64,000 bases of DNA, from NCBI GenBank assembly GCA_038326725.1, contig JBBQKI010000003.1:1-64000 (forward strand). Reading direction: 5' to 3'. Made by a program: the position numbers and the translations under genes. Below are positions 17,008 to 24,330 of this stretch, piece by piece. The notes beneath the pieces were generated by a model, which saw only the letters and a program-made list of their open reading frames with translations, ran no database searches and was not told the DNA's origin. Source of the stretch: JBBQKI01 sp038326725 (GTDB lineage: Bacteria; Bacteroidota; Bacteroidia; Flavobacteriales; Flavobacteriaceae). The number at the start of each line of letters is the position of its first letter. The first letter of the stretch is position 1.

Positions 17008-18260
17008 ACATTTTACTGAAATCGGCCACCATTGTTGACCCCGCAAGCAAGTATCATTTAAAAAAGAAGGATATTTTAATTGAAAATAGCAAGATTGTCA
17101 ACATTGCCCCTTCTATTAAGAACACAAAAAATGTAAAGGAAATTATTTTAAAAGACCTCCACGTTTCGCAGGGATGGTTTGATAGTAGCGTTTCCTTTGG
17201 AGAGCCCGGTTTTGAAGAACGCGAAAATATTGAAAACGGAATGAAGACAGCGGCCCTCAGCGGGTTTGCACACGTAGCATTAAACGCCAACAGTTTCCCG
17301 GTAACCGACAGCAAATCGCACATTAAATTTTTAAAATCAAAAGCGGAAGGAAATATAGTAAACCTCTACCCTGTCGGTTCTTTGACACTGAAGGGAAAAG
17401 GGAAAAACCTCGCGGAGCTTTTCGATATGCACAATGAAGGGGCAATTGCATTTTATGACTATAAAAAACCCGTGCAAAACGCAAACATGCTCAAGATAGC
17501 ATTGCAGTATTCGCAGAATTTTGAAGGACTGATCCAATCTTTTCCTTTTGAAAAATCAGTAGCTTTGAACGGGATGATGAATGAAGAAAAAACGAGTACC
17601 GGCCTAGGTTTAAAAGGAATCCCAGCCCTTTCAGAGGAACTACAAATAATCCGTGACCTCTACATACTTGAATACACAGGGGGCAAACTTCACATCCCAA
17701 CAATTTCCACAAAAAAATCGGTTTCGCTTATTAAAAAAGCAAAAAAGCAAGGCTTGGACGTGAGTTGCAGTGTTTCGGTTTCAAACCTATTTTTAACCGA
17801 TAAAGCCTTGCATGATTTTAATACCAATTTTAAACTTCTCCCCCCGTTACGAACAAAAGCAGATACCAAAGCCTTGCTAAAAGGTTTGGAAGATGGTACA
17901 ATCAATGGGGTTACAAGTGACCACGACCCTATTGATATTGAAAAGAAAAAAACCGAATTCGACCACGCAGCTTTCGGAAGCATCGGTCTTGAAAGTTGTT
18001 TCGGCGCACTGAACGCTTTGATGGATTTTGAAAATGCGGTAAAAATGTTGACAGGTTTAAAAACCACATTTAATATCCCATCGGAAGCGATAGAAGAAGG
18101 AATGGTTGCAAATCTCACCCTATTTGATCCGAACATAAACTGGGTCTTTTCGGAAAAAAATATATTTTCCACTTCAAAAAATACAGCCTTTTTAGGACAA
18201 AATTTAAAAGGCAAAGCATACGGCATCTATGCCAACAAAAAATTAATGATTCAAGAATAA
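17004..18260 (+). CDS. Dihydroorotase homologue, probably non-catalytic (PyrX-like)
   Basis: A 418-residue amidohydrolase-fold protein aligned with dihydroorotase by REPG-region, DG..DGVTSDHDP and AFGSIGLES landmarks. The metal-binding HxH of the family (DxHxHLREPG) reads DSSVSFGEPG here, so S62 and S64 replace both histidines and G66 replaces the substrate arginine. The second-metal histidines are also changed (HIPTIST; SVSVSN in place of the usual TPHH). The aspartate of the SDH motif remains. It therefore cannot be assumed to hydrolyse dihydroorotate. Non-catalytic PyrC-like subunits of aspartate transcarbamoylase are the closest precedent. It overlaps genes on both sides (ATGA and TAATG). 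Confidence 0.85.
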   Translation: MNILLKSATIVDPASKYHLKKKDILIENSKIVNIAPSIKNTKNVKEIILKDLHVSQGWFDSSVSFGEPGFEERENIENGMKTAALSGFAHVALNANSFPVTDSKSHIKFLKSKAEGNIVNLYPVGSLTLKGKGKNLAELFDMHNEGAIAFYDYKKPVQNANMLKIALQYSQNFEGLIQSFPFEKSVALNGMMNEEKTSTGLGLKGIPALSEELQIIRDLYILEYTGGKLHIPTISTKKSVSLIKKAKKQGLDVSCSVSVSNLFLTDKALHDFNTNFKLLPPLRTKADTKALLKGLEDGTINGVTSDHDPIDIEKKKTEFDHAAFGSIGLESCFGALNALMDFENAVKMLTGLKTTFNIPSEAIEEGMVANLTLFDPNINWVFSEKNIFSTSKNTAFLGQNLKGKAYGIYANKKLMIQE

Positions 18261-18580
18261 TGCAACCTCCCCAACCCGGAAAAAATAAGGCCATAATTGC
18301 GTACATCACTTTTGTGGGCATGTTCATCGCTTATTTCATGAACCGTGATGAGCCGCATGAATTTGCGCGATGGCATATCAAAAATATGTTCGGGCTAACG
18401 ATGATCCTGCTTATTTCTCAAGTAACACAGGCATATATTCATTTATTGTTCGGGGAAATCCTTTGGTTGTTTTGGCTTGTGTTTACTATATTTTCTTTAG
18501 TAATGGCCATTAAGAACCAAAAAATAAGCATCCCCTATTTAAGTGAAAAATTTCAGGAATGGTTTACTTTTTTGGATTAA
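18260..18580 (+). CDS. Small membrane protein, DUF4870-like layout
   Basis: A 106-residue protein with three hydrophobic segments (about 10-25, 43-62, 66-85). FARWHIKNMFGL between the first two recalls DUF4870-type membrane proteins (FHARQ/FARWH-type motif). The start ATG overlaps the upstream TAA by one base, so it is cotranscribed with the BatA and PyrC-like genes. The function is unknown. Confidence 0.75.
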   Translation: MQPPQPGKNKAIIAYITFVGMFIAYFMNRDEPHEFARWHIKNMFGLTMILLISQVTQAYIHLLFGEILWLFWLVFTIFSLVMAIKNQKISIPYLSEKFQEWFTFLD

Positions 18581-18615
18581 CTAATCTGAATACAGTAAAA
18601 TTTGATTTTTAAAAC

Positions 18616-19275
18616 ATGAACAAACAATCCCTTTTACTAGAGCATAACTACAAACCCGCTTCAGGAAATTCCATAAAACCACCAGTTATTATTATGTTGC
18701 ATGGATATGGAAGCGACGAACATGACCTATTTTCATTTGCGGGCGAGCTCTCGGATAAATTTGCAATCATTTCCCTAAAAGCCCCCATCCGGATGGAGCC
18801 TTATGGCAATGCATGGTATAATATTTATTTTGATAATGGTGCGGGAAAATTCAGTGATGATGCGCAGGCCATCGCCTCTCGCGATTTAATTTTGAAATGC
18901 ATTGATGAAATTATCGTAAAATATGAAATTGATAAAAACAACATTACTTTATTGGGTTTCAGCCAAGGCACCATTTTAGCCTTTGCCGTAGCCTTGAGTT
19001 TTCCTGAAAAAATTCAGAGGGTCGTTGGCCTTAGCGGCTATGTGAATCAAGGGATTTTGAAGGAAAATTATACGAAGAATGATTTTTCCAATTTAAAAAT
19101 TTATTCTACCCATGGCAGCTCGGACCAAGTGATCCCGGTGGCTTGGGCCAGAAAGACAAAACCATTTATGGACGAATTGAACATTCCCTGCCACTATTCG
19201 GAATTCCCTGTGGGTCACGGTGTGTCACCACAAAATTTTTATGAACTTAAAGAATGGCTAACAAAAAACACCTAA
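18616..19275 (+). CDS. Alpha/beta hydrolase, carboxylesterase/phospholipase family
   Basis: A 219-residue cytoplasmic serine hydrolase of the small carboxylesterase (YpfH/acyl-protein-thioesterase-like) family. PPVIIMLHGYGSDEHDL contains the oxyanion HGYG. GFSQGT holds the nucleophilic serine. GSSDQVIPV carries the aspartate, and FPVGHGVSP the histidine. All three triad members are present and the length is typical. The natural substrate is not predictable. It follows the small membrane gene by 35 bp. Its 3' end overlaps the convergent gene by 4 bp. Confidence 0.9.
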   Translation: MNKQSLLLEHNYKPASGNSIKPPVIIMLHGYGSDEHDLFSFAGELSDKFAIISLKAPIRMEPYGNAWYNIYFDNGAGKFSDDAQAIASRDLILKCIDEIIVKYEIDKNNITLLGFSQGTILAFAVALSFPEKIQRVVGLSGYVNQGILKENYTKNDFSNLKIYSTHGSSDQVIPVAWARKTKPFMDELNIPCHYSEFPVGHGVSPQNFYELKEWLTKNT

Positions 19276-19769
19276 TTTGACGGATAAAGCAGTGAAGCTA
19301 TAGTATGCAGGGTCAGTTCGTTTTTTTCGTTCAAACTATATTCCATCAATACTTCCCCCCAGTACGTGCCATCGGTAAAGTCCGCCTGTATCCATTTATG
19401 GTTTAGGAATTTCACTTTATTAATTTTCATGGTGCCGCTCATCCCTTGAAAAGGCACAAAGGGATTATCCACTTCAATCGAGTTTTGGTTATGGATTTCA
19501 TTTGAAACCAAAATTTCCACTTCTTGGGAATCATAACCATAATTTTCCAAATATGTCATGGCATTTTCATTGCCCTGCAGGGAAAAATACCCAAGGTCGA
19601 ATATTTCATCTTTAAGGGAAGCAATGGAATCTTTTTGAATTTTCACAGTTTCTGAAAGGTTTTCAATTTGATTCTCTTGAGATTCAAAAATTTTTTTTTC
19701 GTTCATATATTGATAAATGATGAACAAAACCGCGAAGAGGAACAGGTACAGGAATATTTTACTTTTCAT
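19272..19769 (-). CDS. Membrane-anchored coiled-coil protein of unknown function
   Basis: A 165-residue protein with one N-terminal membrane helix (about 4-21) and a short coiled coil (about 28-58, SQENQIENLSETVKIQKDSI). A beta-rich C-terminal part resembles a small extracytoplasmic domain (KFLNHKWIQADFTDGTYWGE). It lies 1 bp after the metallo-hydrolase gene on the same strand, so the two form an operon. I do not recognise the family. Confidence 0.75.
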   Translation of the reverse strand: MKSKIFLYLFLFAVLFIIYQYMNEKKIFESQENQIENLSETVKIQKDSIASLKDEIFDLGYFSLQGNENAMTYLENYGYDSQEVEILVSNEIHNQNSIEVDNPFVPFQGMSGTMKINKVKFLNHKWIQADFTDGTYWGEVLMEYSLNEKNELTLHTIASLLYPSN

Positions 19770-19770
19770 T

Positions 19771-20547
19771 TCAAATAGTTATTTTAAGGGTGTCGTAGGC
19801 TAAAAAAACATTTTTGGGAAGCATTTTTTCCACTTCATCATGGAATCCTAATAAATGGCTTATGTGTGTTAAATAGGCTTTTTCGGGATTTACTTTTTCT
19901 ACGAAATCCAAGGCTTCCACCAAATTGAAATGAGAATAATGGGGTTTTTCCCGAAGGGCGTTCACCACCAAAACCTTGGTGTTTTTTATTTTATCGATTT
20001 CTTCTTCTTTTATCGTTTTCACATCGGTTAAATATGTAAACCCATCAATGCTAAAACCCAATACCGCCAATGTATCATGGAAGGCCTGTACCGGGATAAC
20101 CTTTTTTCCGCCAAGGGAAAATGGGGTTTCTTTATTAATAATATTTTCAATTATAGCCGGAGCACCGGGGTATTTATCTTCTACCTTAAAAATATACCCA
20201 AACCTTTCGTGCAAGGATTGAAACACCCGCTCTTCGGCATAGAATGGAATATTTCCATGTAGAAAATTAAAAGGGCGGATGTCATCCAGCCCGGCGGTGT
20301 GGTCGCTATGTTCATGGGTAAGCAGGATACCATCAATTTTTGGAACATTTTCACGAAGCATTTGTTGCCGGAAATCTGGTCCGCAATCGATTACATACGA
20401 AAAACCTTCCCATTGCAACAAAACTGAAACCCTTAAGCGCTTGTCTTTATGGTTTTTACTTTTGCAAACTTCGTGGTCGCTACCAATAACGGGTATTCCC
20501 TGAGAGGTTCCGGTGCCTAAAAATGTAACGGTGATGGGCATTTTCAT
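19771..20547 (-). CDS. MBL-fold metallo-hydrolase, PhnP-like
   Basis: A 258-residue (or 256, if started at the second Met) metallo-beta-lactamase-fold enzyme. The metal motif is THEHSDHTAG with H78, H80, D82 and H83. FLGTGTSQGIPVIG at the N-terminus is the signature of the PhnP/RNase-Z-like phosphodiesterase branch. A later histidine in THISHLLGFHDE completes the site. It may hydrolyse a cyclic phosphodiester, but PhnP-type catalysis is only inferred, since no phosphonate genes are nearby. It may act in RNA or nucleotide metabolism. Confidence 0.88.
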   Translation of the reverse strand: MKMPITVTFLGTGTSQGIPVIGSDHEVCKSKNHKDKRLRVSVLLQWEGFSYVIDCGPDFRQQMLRENVPKIDGILLTHEHSDHTAGLDDIRPFNFLHGNIPFYAEERVFQSLHERFGYIFKVEDKYPGAPAIIENIINKETPFSLGGKKVIPVQAFHDTLAVLGFSIDGFTYLTDVKTIKEEEIDKIKNTKVLVVNALREKPHYSHFNLVEALDFVEKVNPEKAYLTHISHLLGFHDEVEKMLPKNVFLAYDTLKITI

Positions 20548-20572
20548 TAGCGCAAAAATAACAGTATTTTTT

Positions 20573-20601
20573 TTGTTTGCCTATTGTAATTGCTACCTTT
20601 G
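20573..20601 (+). promoter_or_regulatory. Well-formed flavobacterial promoter
   Basis: TTG at 20573-20575 and TACCTTTG at 20594-20601 are separated by 18 bp, matching the Bacteroidota sigma consensus TTG-n17-23-TAnnTTTG. It predicts a start near 20608, 22 nt before the ATG at 20630. Confidence 0.65.
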
Positions 20602-20629
20602 TTGATACTGAAAATTTAATGCAGCGGCC

Positions 20630-22084
20630 ATGCCTGAAACCATATTGGGAGATAAGGAATTTGAAAATATCCCTTCCATAAAAAACAAAGCGTTACGGAT
20701 CAATCTTAACGAAAATATCTATGGAACCTTCGCCGAAATTGGTGCAGGGCAGGAAACGGTTCGTAATTTCTTCAGGGCTGGCGGAGCTTCCGGAACTATT
20801 GCCAAAACAATGTCCGCTTACGATAAGGATTTCAGCGATGCCATTTACGGTATTGAAGAAGATGGGCGTTATGTTACGGAATCGCGGCTTAAAAAAATGC
20901 TCACTCACGAAATTAATCTAATCGAAGAGCGCATTATCCGGGAAAAACACCCGAACAGATTGTTCTTTTCCTTTGCCAATACCGTTGCAACCATTGATTT
21001 TGCAAAACAATACAAAGGGCACGGCTGGTTGGGCATCCGCTACCAAGTAGAACCAAACGCGCCTTATAACGAAATAGACCTCCACATCCGTTTTCACGAA
21101 AACGATGCCCAACTTCAGCAAATTACACTAGGGATATTGGGAGTAAACTTGATATACGGCGCCTATTACAAATACGACCAACCTCGAAAATTGTTGCGCT
21201 ATTTGTATGACCATATCGATAAAGATAAAATTGAAATAGACACTGTTAACTTTTCCGGACCCATCTTTAAAGATGTGGACAACCGATTGATGAGCCTTCA
21301 ACTTATAAAAAATGGTATGACCGACGCCATAATGTTTGGTCCCGATGGGAAAAATATTTTGCCAGCTGCAATTTTATATAAAAAAAACATCCTCGCACTT
21401 CGCGGAAGTTTTAGGCCCGTAACAAAAGTGAATATTGATATGTACGAAAAATCGTATGCAATGTTCCTAAAGGAAAATAAGGTTGAAAAAGAATTGACTG
21501 AAGTTATTTTTGAAATAACCCTTTCCAACCTTCGGGCTGAAGGAGAAATTGATGAAGAGGATTTTATGGACCGGGCAAAACTGCTCTGCTCATTGGGTCA
21601 CACGGTAATGATTTCCAATTTTCAAGAATATTATAAACTGGTGGAATATTTTTCCCGCTTCACCAAAATGCGGATGGGCCTTGCCATGGGGGTTAATAAC
21701 CTCGTTGATATTTTTGACGAAAAGTATTACCGTCATTTGAGCGGCGGTATTTTGGAAGCCTTTGGAAAATTATTTTTTAAAGATTTGAGAGTATACCTCT
21801 ATCCCATGAAAGATGCTGAAACCGGGGAGTATACCAATAGTGAAAACCTAAAAGTCCACCCCCGTATGAAGGAACTTTATAAGTTTTTCAAATACAATGG
21901 AAAAGTAGTGGATATCACAGATTTTAATCCGGATGTTTTAAATATTTTTTCGCGCGAAGTACTTTCAATGATTGAAACCGGCGAAGAAGGCTGGGAAGCT
22001 TTATTACCTGAAGGCGTAGCGGATATTATTATTGATAAAAAGCTTTTTGGGAGTGAAATTTCACACCAAAAAATAAAAGATTAA
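20630..22084 (+). CDS. Conserved protein of unknown function (484 residues)
   Basis: A soluble protein with no signal peptide or membrane segment. Recognisable stretches are IGAGQETVRNFFRAGGASGT, the Phe/His-rich RIIREKHPNRLFFSFANTVAT, and an C-terminal region with FGKLFFKDLRVYLYPMKDA. It is typical of Flavobacteriia and strongly expressed-looking (own promoter). I have a recollection of homologues labelled as nicotinate-nucleotide adenylyltransferase, but the (T/H)xGH nucleotidyltransferase motif near the N-terminus is absent, so I do not use that name. Its 3' end overlaps the convergent bcp gene by 4 bp. Confidence 0.85.
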   Translation: MPETILGDKEFENIPSIKNKALRINLNENIYGTFAEIGAGQETVRNFFRAGGASGTIAKTMSAYDKDFSDAIYGIEEDGRYVTESRLKKMLTHEINLIEERIIREKHPNRLFFSFANTVATIDFAKQYKGHGWLGIRYQVEPNAPYNEIDLHIRFHENDAQLQQITLGILGVNLIYGAYYKYDQPRKLLRYLYDHIDKDKIEIDTVNFSGPIFKDVDNRLMSLQLIKNGMTDAIMFGPDGKNILPAAILYKKNILALRGSFRPVTKVNIDMYEKSYAMFLKENKVEKELTEVIFEITLSNLRAEGEIDEEDFMDRAKLLCSLGHTVMISNFQEYYKLVEYFSRFTKMRMGLAMGVNNLVDIFDEKYYRHLSGGILEAFGKLFFKDLRVYLYPMKDAETGEYTNSENLKVHPRMKELYKFFKYNGKVVDITDFNPDVLNIFSREVLSMIETGEEGWEALLPEGVADIIIDKKLFGSEISHQKIKD

Positions 22085-22533
22085 CCCAAGAGTTGTTCGG
22101 TGTGGGTTTTTGTTTTTACTTTATCAATCACTCTTTCAATAATCCCATTTTCATCAATTACAAAAGTAATACGGTGGATCCCGTCAAATTTTCTTCCCAT
22201 AAATGTTTTTGGGCCCCATACCCCGAAGGCATTTACCACTTCCTTATTCTCATCAGCCAATAATGGAAAGGGCAAATGATACTTTTCCTTGAATTTTTTT
22301 TGCTTCTTTTCACTATCCGCGCTTACGCCCAACAATTCAAAACCTGCTTCCCGCAAAACTTTAAAATTATCGCGAAGATTGCACGCCTCCGCGGTGCAAC
22401 CGGGGGTGTCCGCTTTCGGGTAGAAAAAAACAATGAGTTTTTTCCCTTTAAAATTTTGCATCGAGATTTCATTTCCTTCTTGATCAATCCCTTTAAAATT
22501 TGGGGCTTTGTCCCCCACTTTCAATAAATCCAT
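22081..22533 (-). CDS. bcp: Thioredoxin-dependent thiol peroxidase (peroxiredoxin Q/Bcp)
   Basis: Reduces peroxides in the cytoplasm with thioredoxin. FYPKADTPGCTAEACNLRD contains peroxidatic C46 and resolving C51, the spacing of the two-cysteine Bcp class. The length of 150 matches the family. The gene is divergent from nth, with 31 bp between the starts, so their promoters must overlap. Confidence 0.95.
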   Translation of the reverse strand: MDLLKVGDKAPNFKGIDQEGNEISMQNFKGKKLIVFFYPKADTPGCTAEACNLRDNFKVLREAGFELLGVSADSEKKQKKFKEKYHLPFPLLADENKEVVNAFGVWGPKTFMGRKFDGIHRITFVIDENGIIERVIDKVKTKTHTEQLLG

Positions 22534-22564
22534 TTGTTTTATTTTTGTTTAAAATTAAATAAAA

Positions 22565-23287
22565 ATGACGAAACAGGAAAAAGTTGATTTTGTGATAGAA
22601 AAATTAAGAATATTATATCCCGAAATCCCAATCCCCCTTCAACATAAAGATTCCTATACACTTTTGATAGCTGTATTACTTTCCGCACAAAGCACCGATG
22701 TAATGGTAAACAAGATTACACCGATTTTGTTTGAAAAAGCTGATAATCCATATAAAATGTCAAAACTTTCAATCGAAGAAATTCGGGAAATCATAAAACC
22801 CGTTGGCTTATCGCCCATGAAGGCAAAAGGCATTCATGGGCTTTCCAAAATTCTGATCGAAAAATATAATGGAAATGTTCCCGCCTCTTTTGCAGCTTTG
22901 GAATCTTTGCCGGCGGTGGGCCACAAAACTGCAAGTGTTGTAATGGCGCAAGCTTTTAATATACCTTCATTTCCCGTGGACACGCATATTCACAGGTTGA
23001 TGTACCGCTGGGGTTTTTCAAAAGGGAAAAATGTGGTACAAACAGAACGGGACGCAAAAAGATTGTTTCCTGAAAATTTATGGAACGACCTGCATTTGCA
23101 GATAATTTGGTATGGCAGGCAATATTCCCCGGCACGTGGATGGGATTTGGAAAAAGATATTATTACAAAAAAAATTGGAAGGAAAACCGTTTTAAAGCAG
23201 TTTGAAAAAGAAAAACAAAATAATGGCAGATTTAAAAAAGTAAAAAAAACCCCGAAAGCTAATTCCGGGGGTTTTTCCAAAGTTTAG
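22565..23287 (+). CDS. nth: Endonuclease III lacking the iron-sulfur cluster ligands
   Basis: Base-excision DNA glycosylase/AP lyase for oxidised pyrimidines. The helix-hairpin-helix LPAVGHKTASVV contains catalytic K121, and FPVDTHIHR contains D139, so catalysis should be intact. The 4Fe-4S loop that normally ends the domain (C-x6-C-x2-C-x5-C) is absent: the 240-residue protein has no cysteine at all, and the region reads WYGRQYSPARGWDLEKDI. The last 20 or so residues (Lys/Gly-rich) are encoded within a terminator hairpin, so the C-terminal tail is probably variable between relatives. Homologues usually have about 210-225 residues. Confidence 0.92.
   Translation: MTKQEKVDFVIEKLRILYPEIPIPLQHKDSYTLLIAVLLSAQSTDVMVNKITPILFEKADNPYKMSKLSIEEIREIIKPVGLSPMKAKGIHGLSKILIEKYNGNVPASFAALESLPAVGHKTASVVMAQAFNIPSFPVDTHIHRLMYRWGFSKGKNVVQTERDAKRLFPENLWNDLHLQIIWYGRQYSPARGWDLEKDIITKKIGRKTVLKQFEKEKQNNGRFKKVKKTPKANSGGFSKV
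23246..23276 (+). terminator. Terminator inside the nth 3' coding end
   Basis: AAACCCC at the left pairs with GGGGGTTT at the right around a short loop, followed by five T. The hairpin lies within the last codons of nth, and the nth stop is 9-11 bp beyond the T-run. Transcripts ending here would lack the stop codon unless readthrough occurs. Relatives may end the gene earlier. Confidence 0.6.
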
Positions 23288-23436
23288 TTTAGAAGTGCTT
23301 CAAACTTCAATTTATTAACATGTATAACACTTAAAGCCATCGAATAAGCCAGAAGGAACTTAACCGTTTCTTCTTTTGGAACCATTTTTTTATTCACGCT
23401 GTCCAAACGTGAAATTTCAGAGTATATTTTTTGCAT
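23284..23436 (-). CDS. 50-residue conserved-looking small protein beside the sigma factor
   Basis: A short frame from ATG 23436 to TAA 23284, encoding MQKIYSEISRLDSVNKKMVP followed by KEETVKFLLAYSMALSVIHV and ending KFEALLN. It is helical and has no signal peptide. Codon use matches its neighbours, and the KEETVKFLLAYSMALS core resembles short proteins found beside sigma-factor genes in other Flavobacteriaceae. It lies 56 bp after the sigma gene on the same strand and could be cotranscribed with it. A 7-bp inverted repeat (GTTATTT, AAATAAC) lies at 23454-23469 in the gap. It overlaps the nth stop by 4 bp. A role in controlling the sigma factor is possible but unproven. Confidence 0.65.
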   Translation of the reverse strand: MQKIYSEISRLDSVNKKMVPKEETVKFLLAYSMALSVIHVNKLKFEALLN

Positions 23437-23492
23437 AAGTTAAAGTTTAAATTGTTATTTAAAAATAACGATGCATAAAATGGAATATTGTA

Positions 23493-24077
23493 TTAATTTG
23501 TTAATATAATATTATGTTTATCAATCACTTTGCGCAAGTTGATAAGGGCATACCGCATTCTTCCTAAAGCAGTGTTAATGCTAACCCCAGTTTGCTCGCT
23601 GATTTCCTTAAAGCTCATGTCCTTATAGATACGCATCATCAATACCTCTTTTTGATCTTCCGGCAGTTCTTCAATGATCCTGCGGACATCATTCTCAACT
23701 TGACCTTTAATGATTTGCTTTTCAATATTCAGCGCATTATCACTCAACACCGAAAAAATGTTGAAATCATCATTGTTCTCGAATTTAGGCATACGGTTGT
23801 TTTTTCGGAAATGGTCTATCACCAAATTATGCGCTATCCGCATTACCCAAGGCAGGAATTTTCCTTCTTCATTATAGGCACCTCTTTTCAAGGTTTTGAT
23901 AACCTTAATAAAAGTATCCTGAAAAATGTCCTCGGACACATCCCTATCAAAAACTTTCGAATAAATAAAACTGTAGATTCTTTGCTTGTGCCTTTCAATA
24001 AGTTCGCAAAGTGCAGATTCATTACCGTTCATATAGGCGCTAACCAATAGCGCATCAGAGCTTGAGCTTTGTTTCAT
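23493..24077 (-). CDS. RNA polymerase sigma-70 family (ECF-like) sigma factor
   Basis: A 194-residue sigma factor. I prefer the ATG at 24077 (MKQSSSSDALLVSAYMNGNE) over the longer frame from 24218 because it is preceded by an A-rich AGG site and gives the family length. Region 2 shows SYIYSK-like FIYSKVFDRDVSEDIFQDTFIKV, with AHNLVIDHFRKN after it. Region 4 shows LPEDQKEVLMMRIYKDMSFK and the helix-turn-helix EISEQTGVSINTALGRMRYAL. No anti-sigma gene with a membrane helix is adjacent. This type is widespread in Flavobacteriaceae. Confidence 0.93.
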   Translation of the reverse strand: MKQSSSSDALLVSAYMNGNESALCELIERHKQRIYSFIYSKVFDRDVSEDIFQDTFIKVIKTLKRGAYNEEGKFLPWVMRIAHNLVIDHFRKNNRMPKFENNDDFNIFSVLSDNALNIEKQIIKGQVENDVRRIIEELPEDQKEVLMMRIYKDMSFKEISEQTGVSINTALGRMRYALINLRKVIDKHNIILTN

Positions 24078-24294
24078 ATCAATACCTTTTTTTAAAAAAT
24101 AAACAACTAAATTTTTTGGTTGCTCAGTTGAATGTTTATTTAAAAGTAATGATATGCTATAGGCAATAAATTTTAGAAATGACGTTATGAGGGGTAAATA
24201 TAACAACAAACATTTCACAATTGCAAAAAAAAGTTAATTATTCTTTAAATAATTATATTAAAGAGCTTTTATGATTTCCTAAAAAGGGTTGTGT

Positions 24295-24302
24295 TATCTT
24301 TG
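24295..24302 (+). promoter_or_regulatory. -7 promoter element of uvrA
   Basis: TATCTTTG matches TAnnTTTG exactly, 28 bp before the TTG start at 24331. No clear TTG at -33 is visible. It supports transcription starting near 24308. No SOS-type palindrome was recognised. Confidence 0.45.
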
Positions 24303-24330
24303 CAAAAAGTACAAAAAAGCATAAAAAAAA

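Noticed and set aside
20630..22084. Nicotinate-nucleotide adenylyltransferase
   Set aside because: The N-terminal nucleotidyltransferase motif is absent and the length is twice that of NadD.
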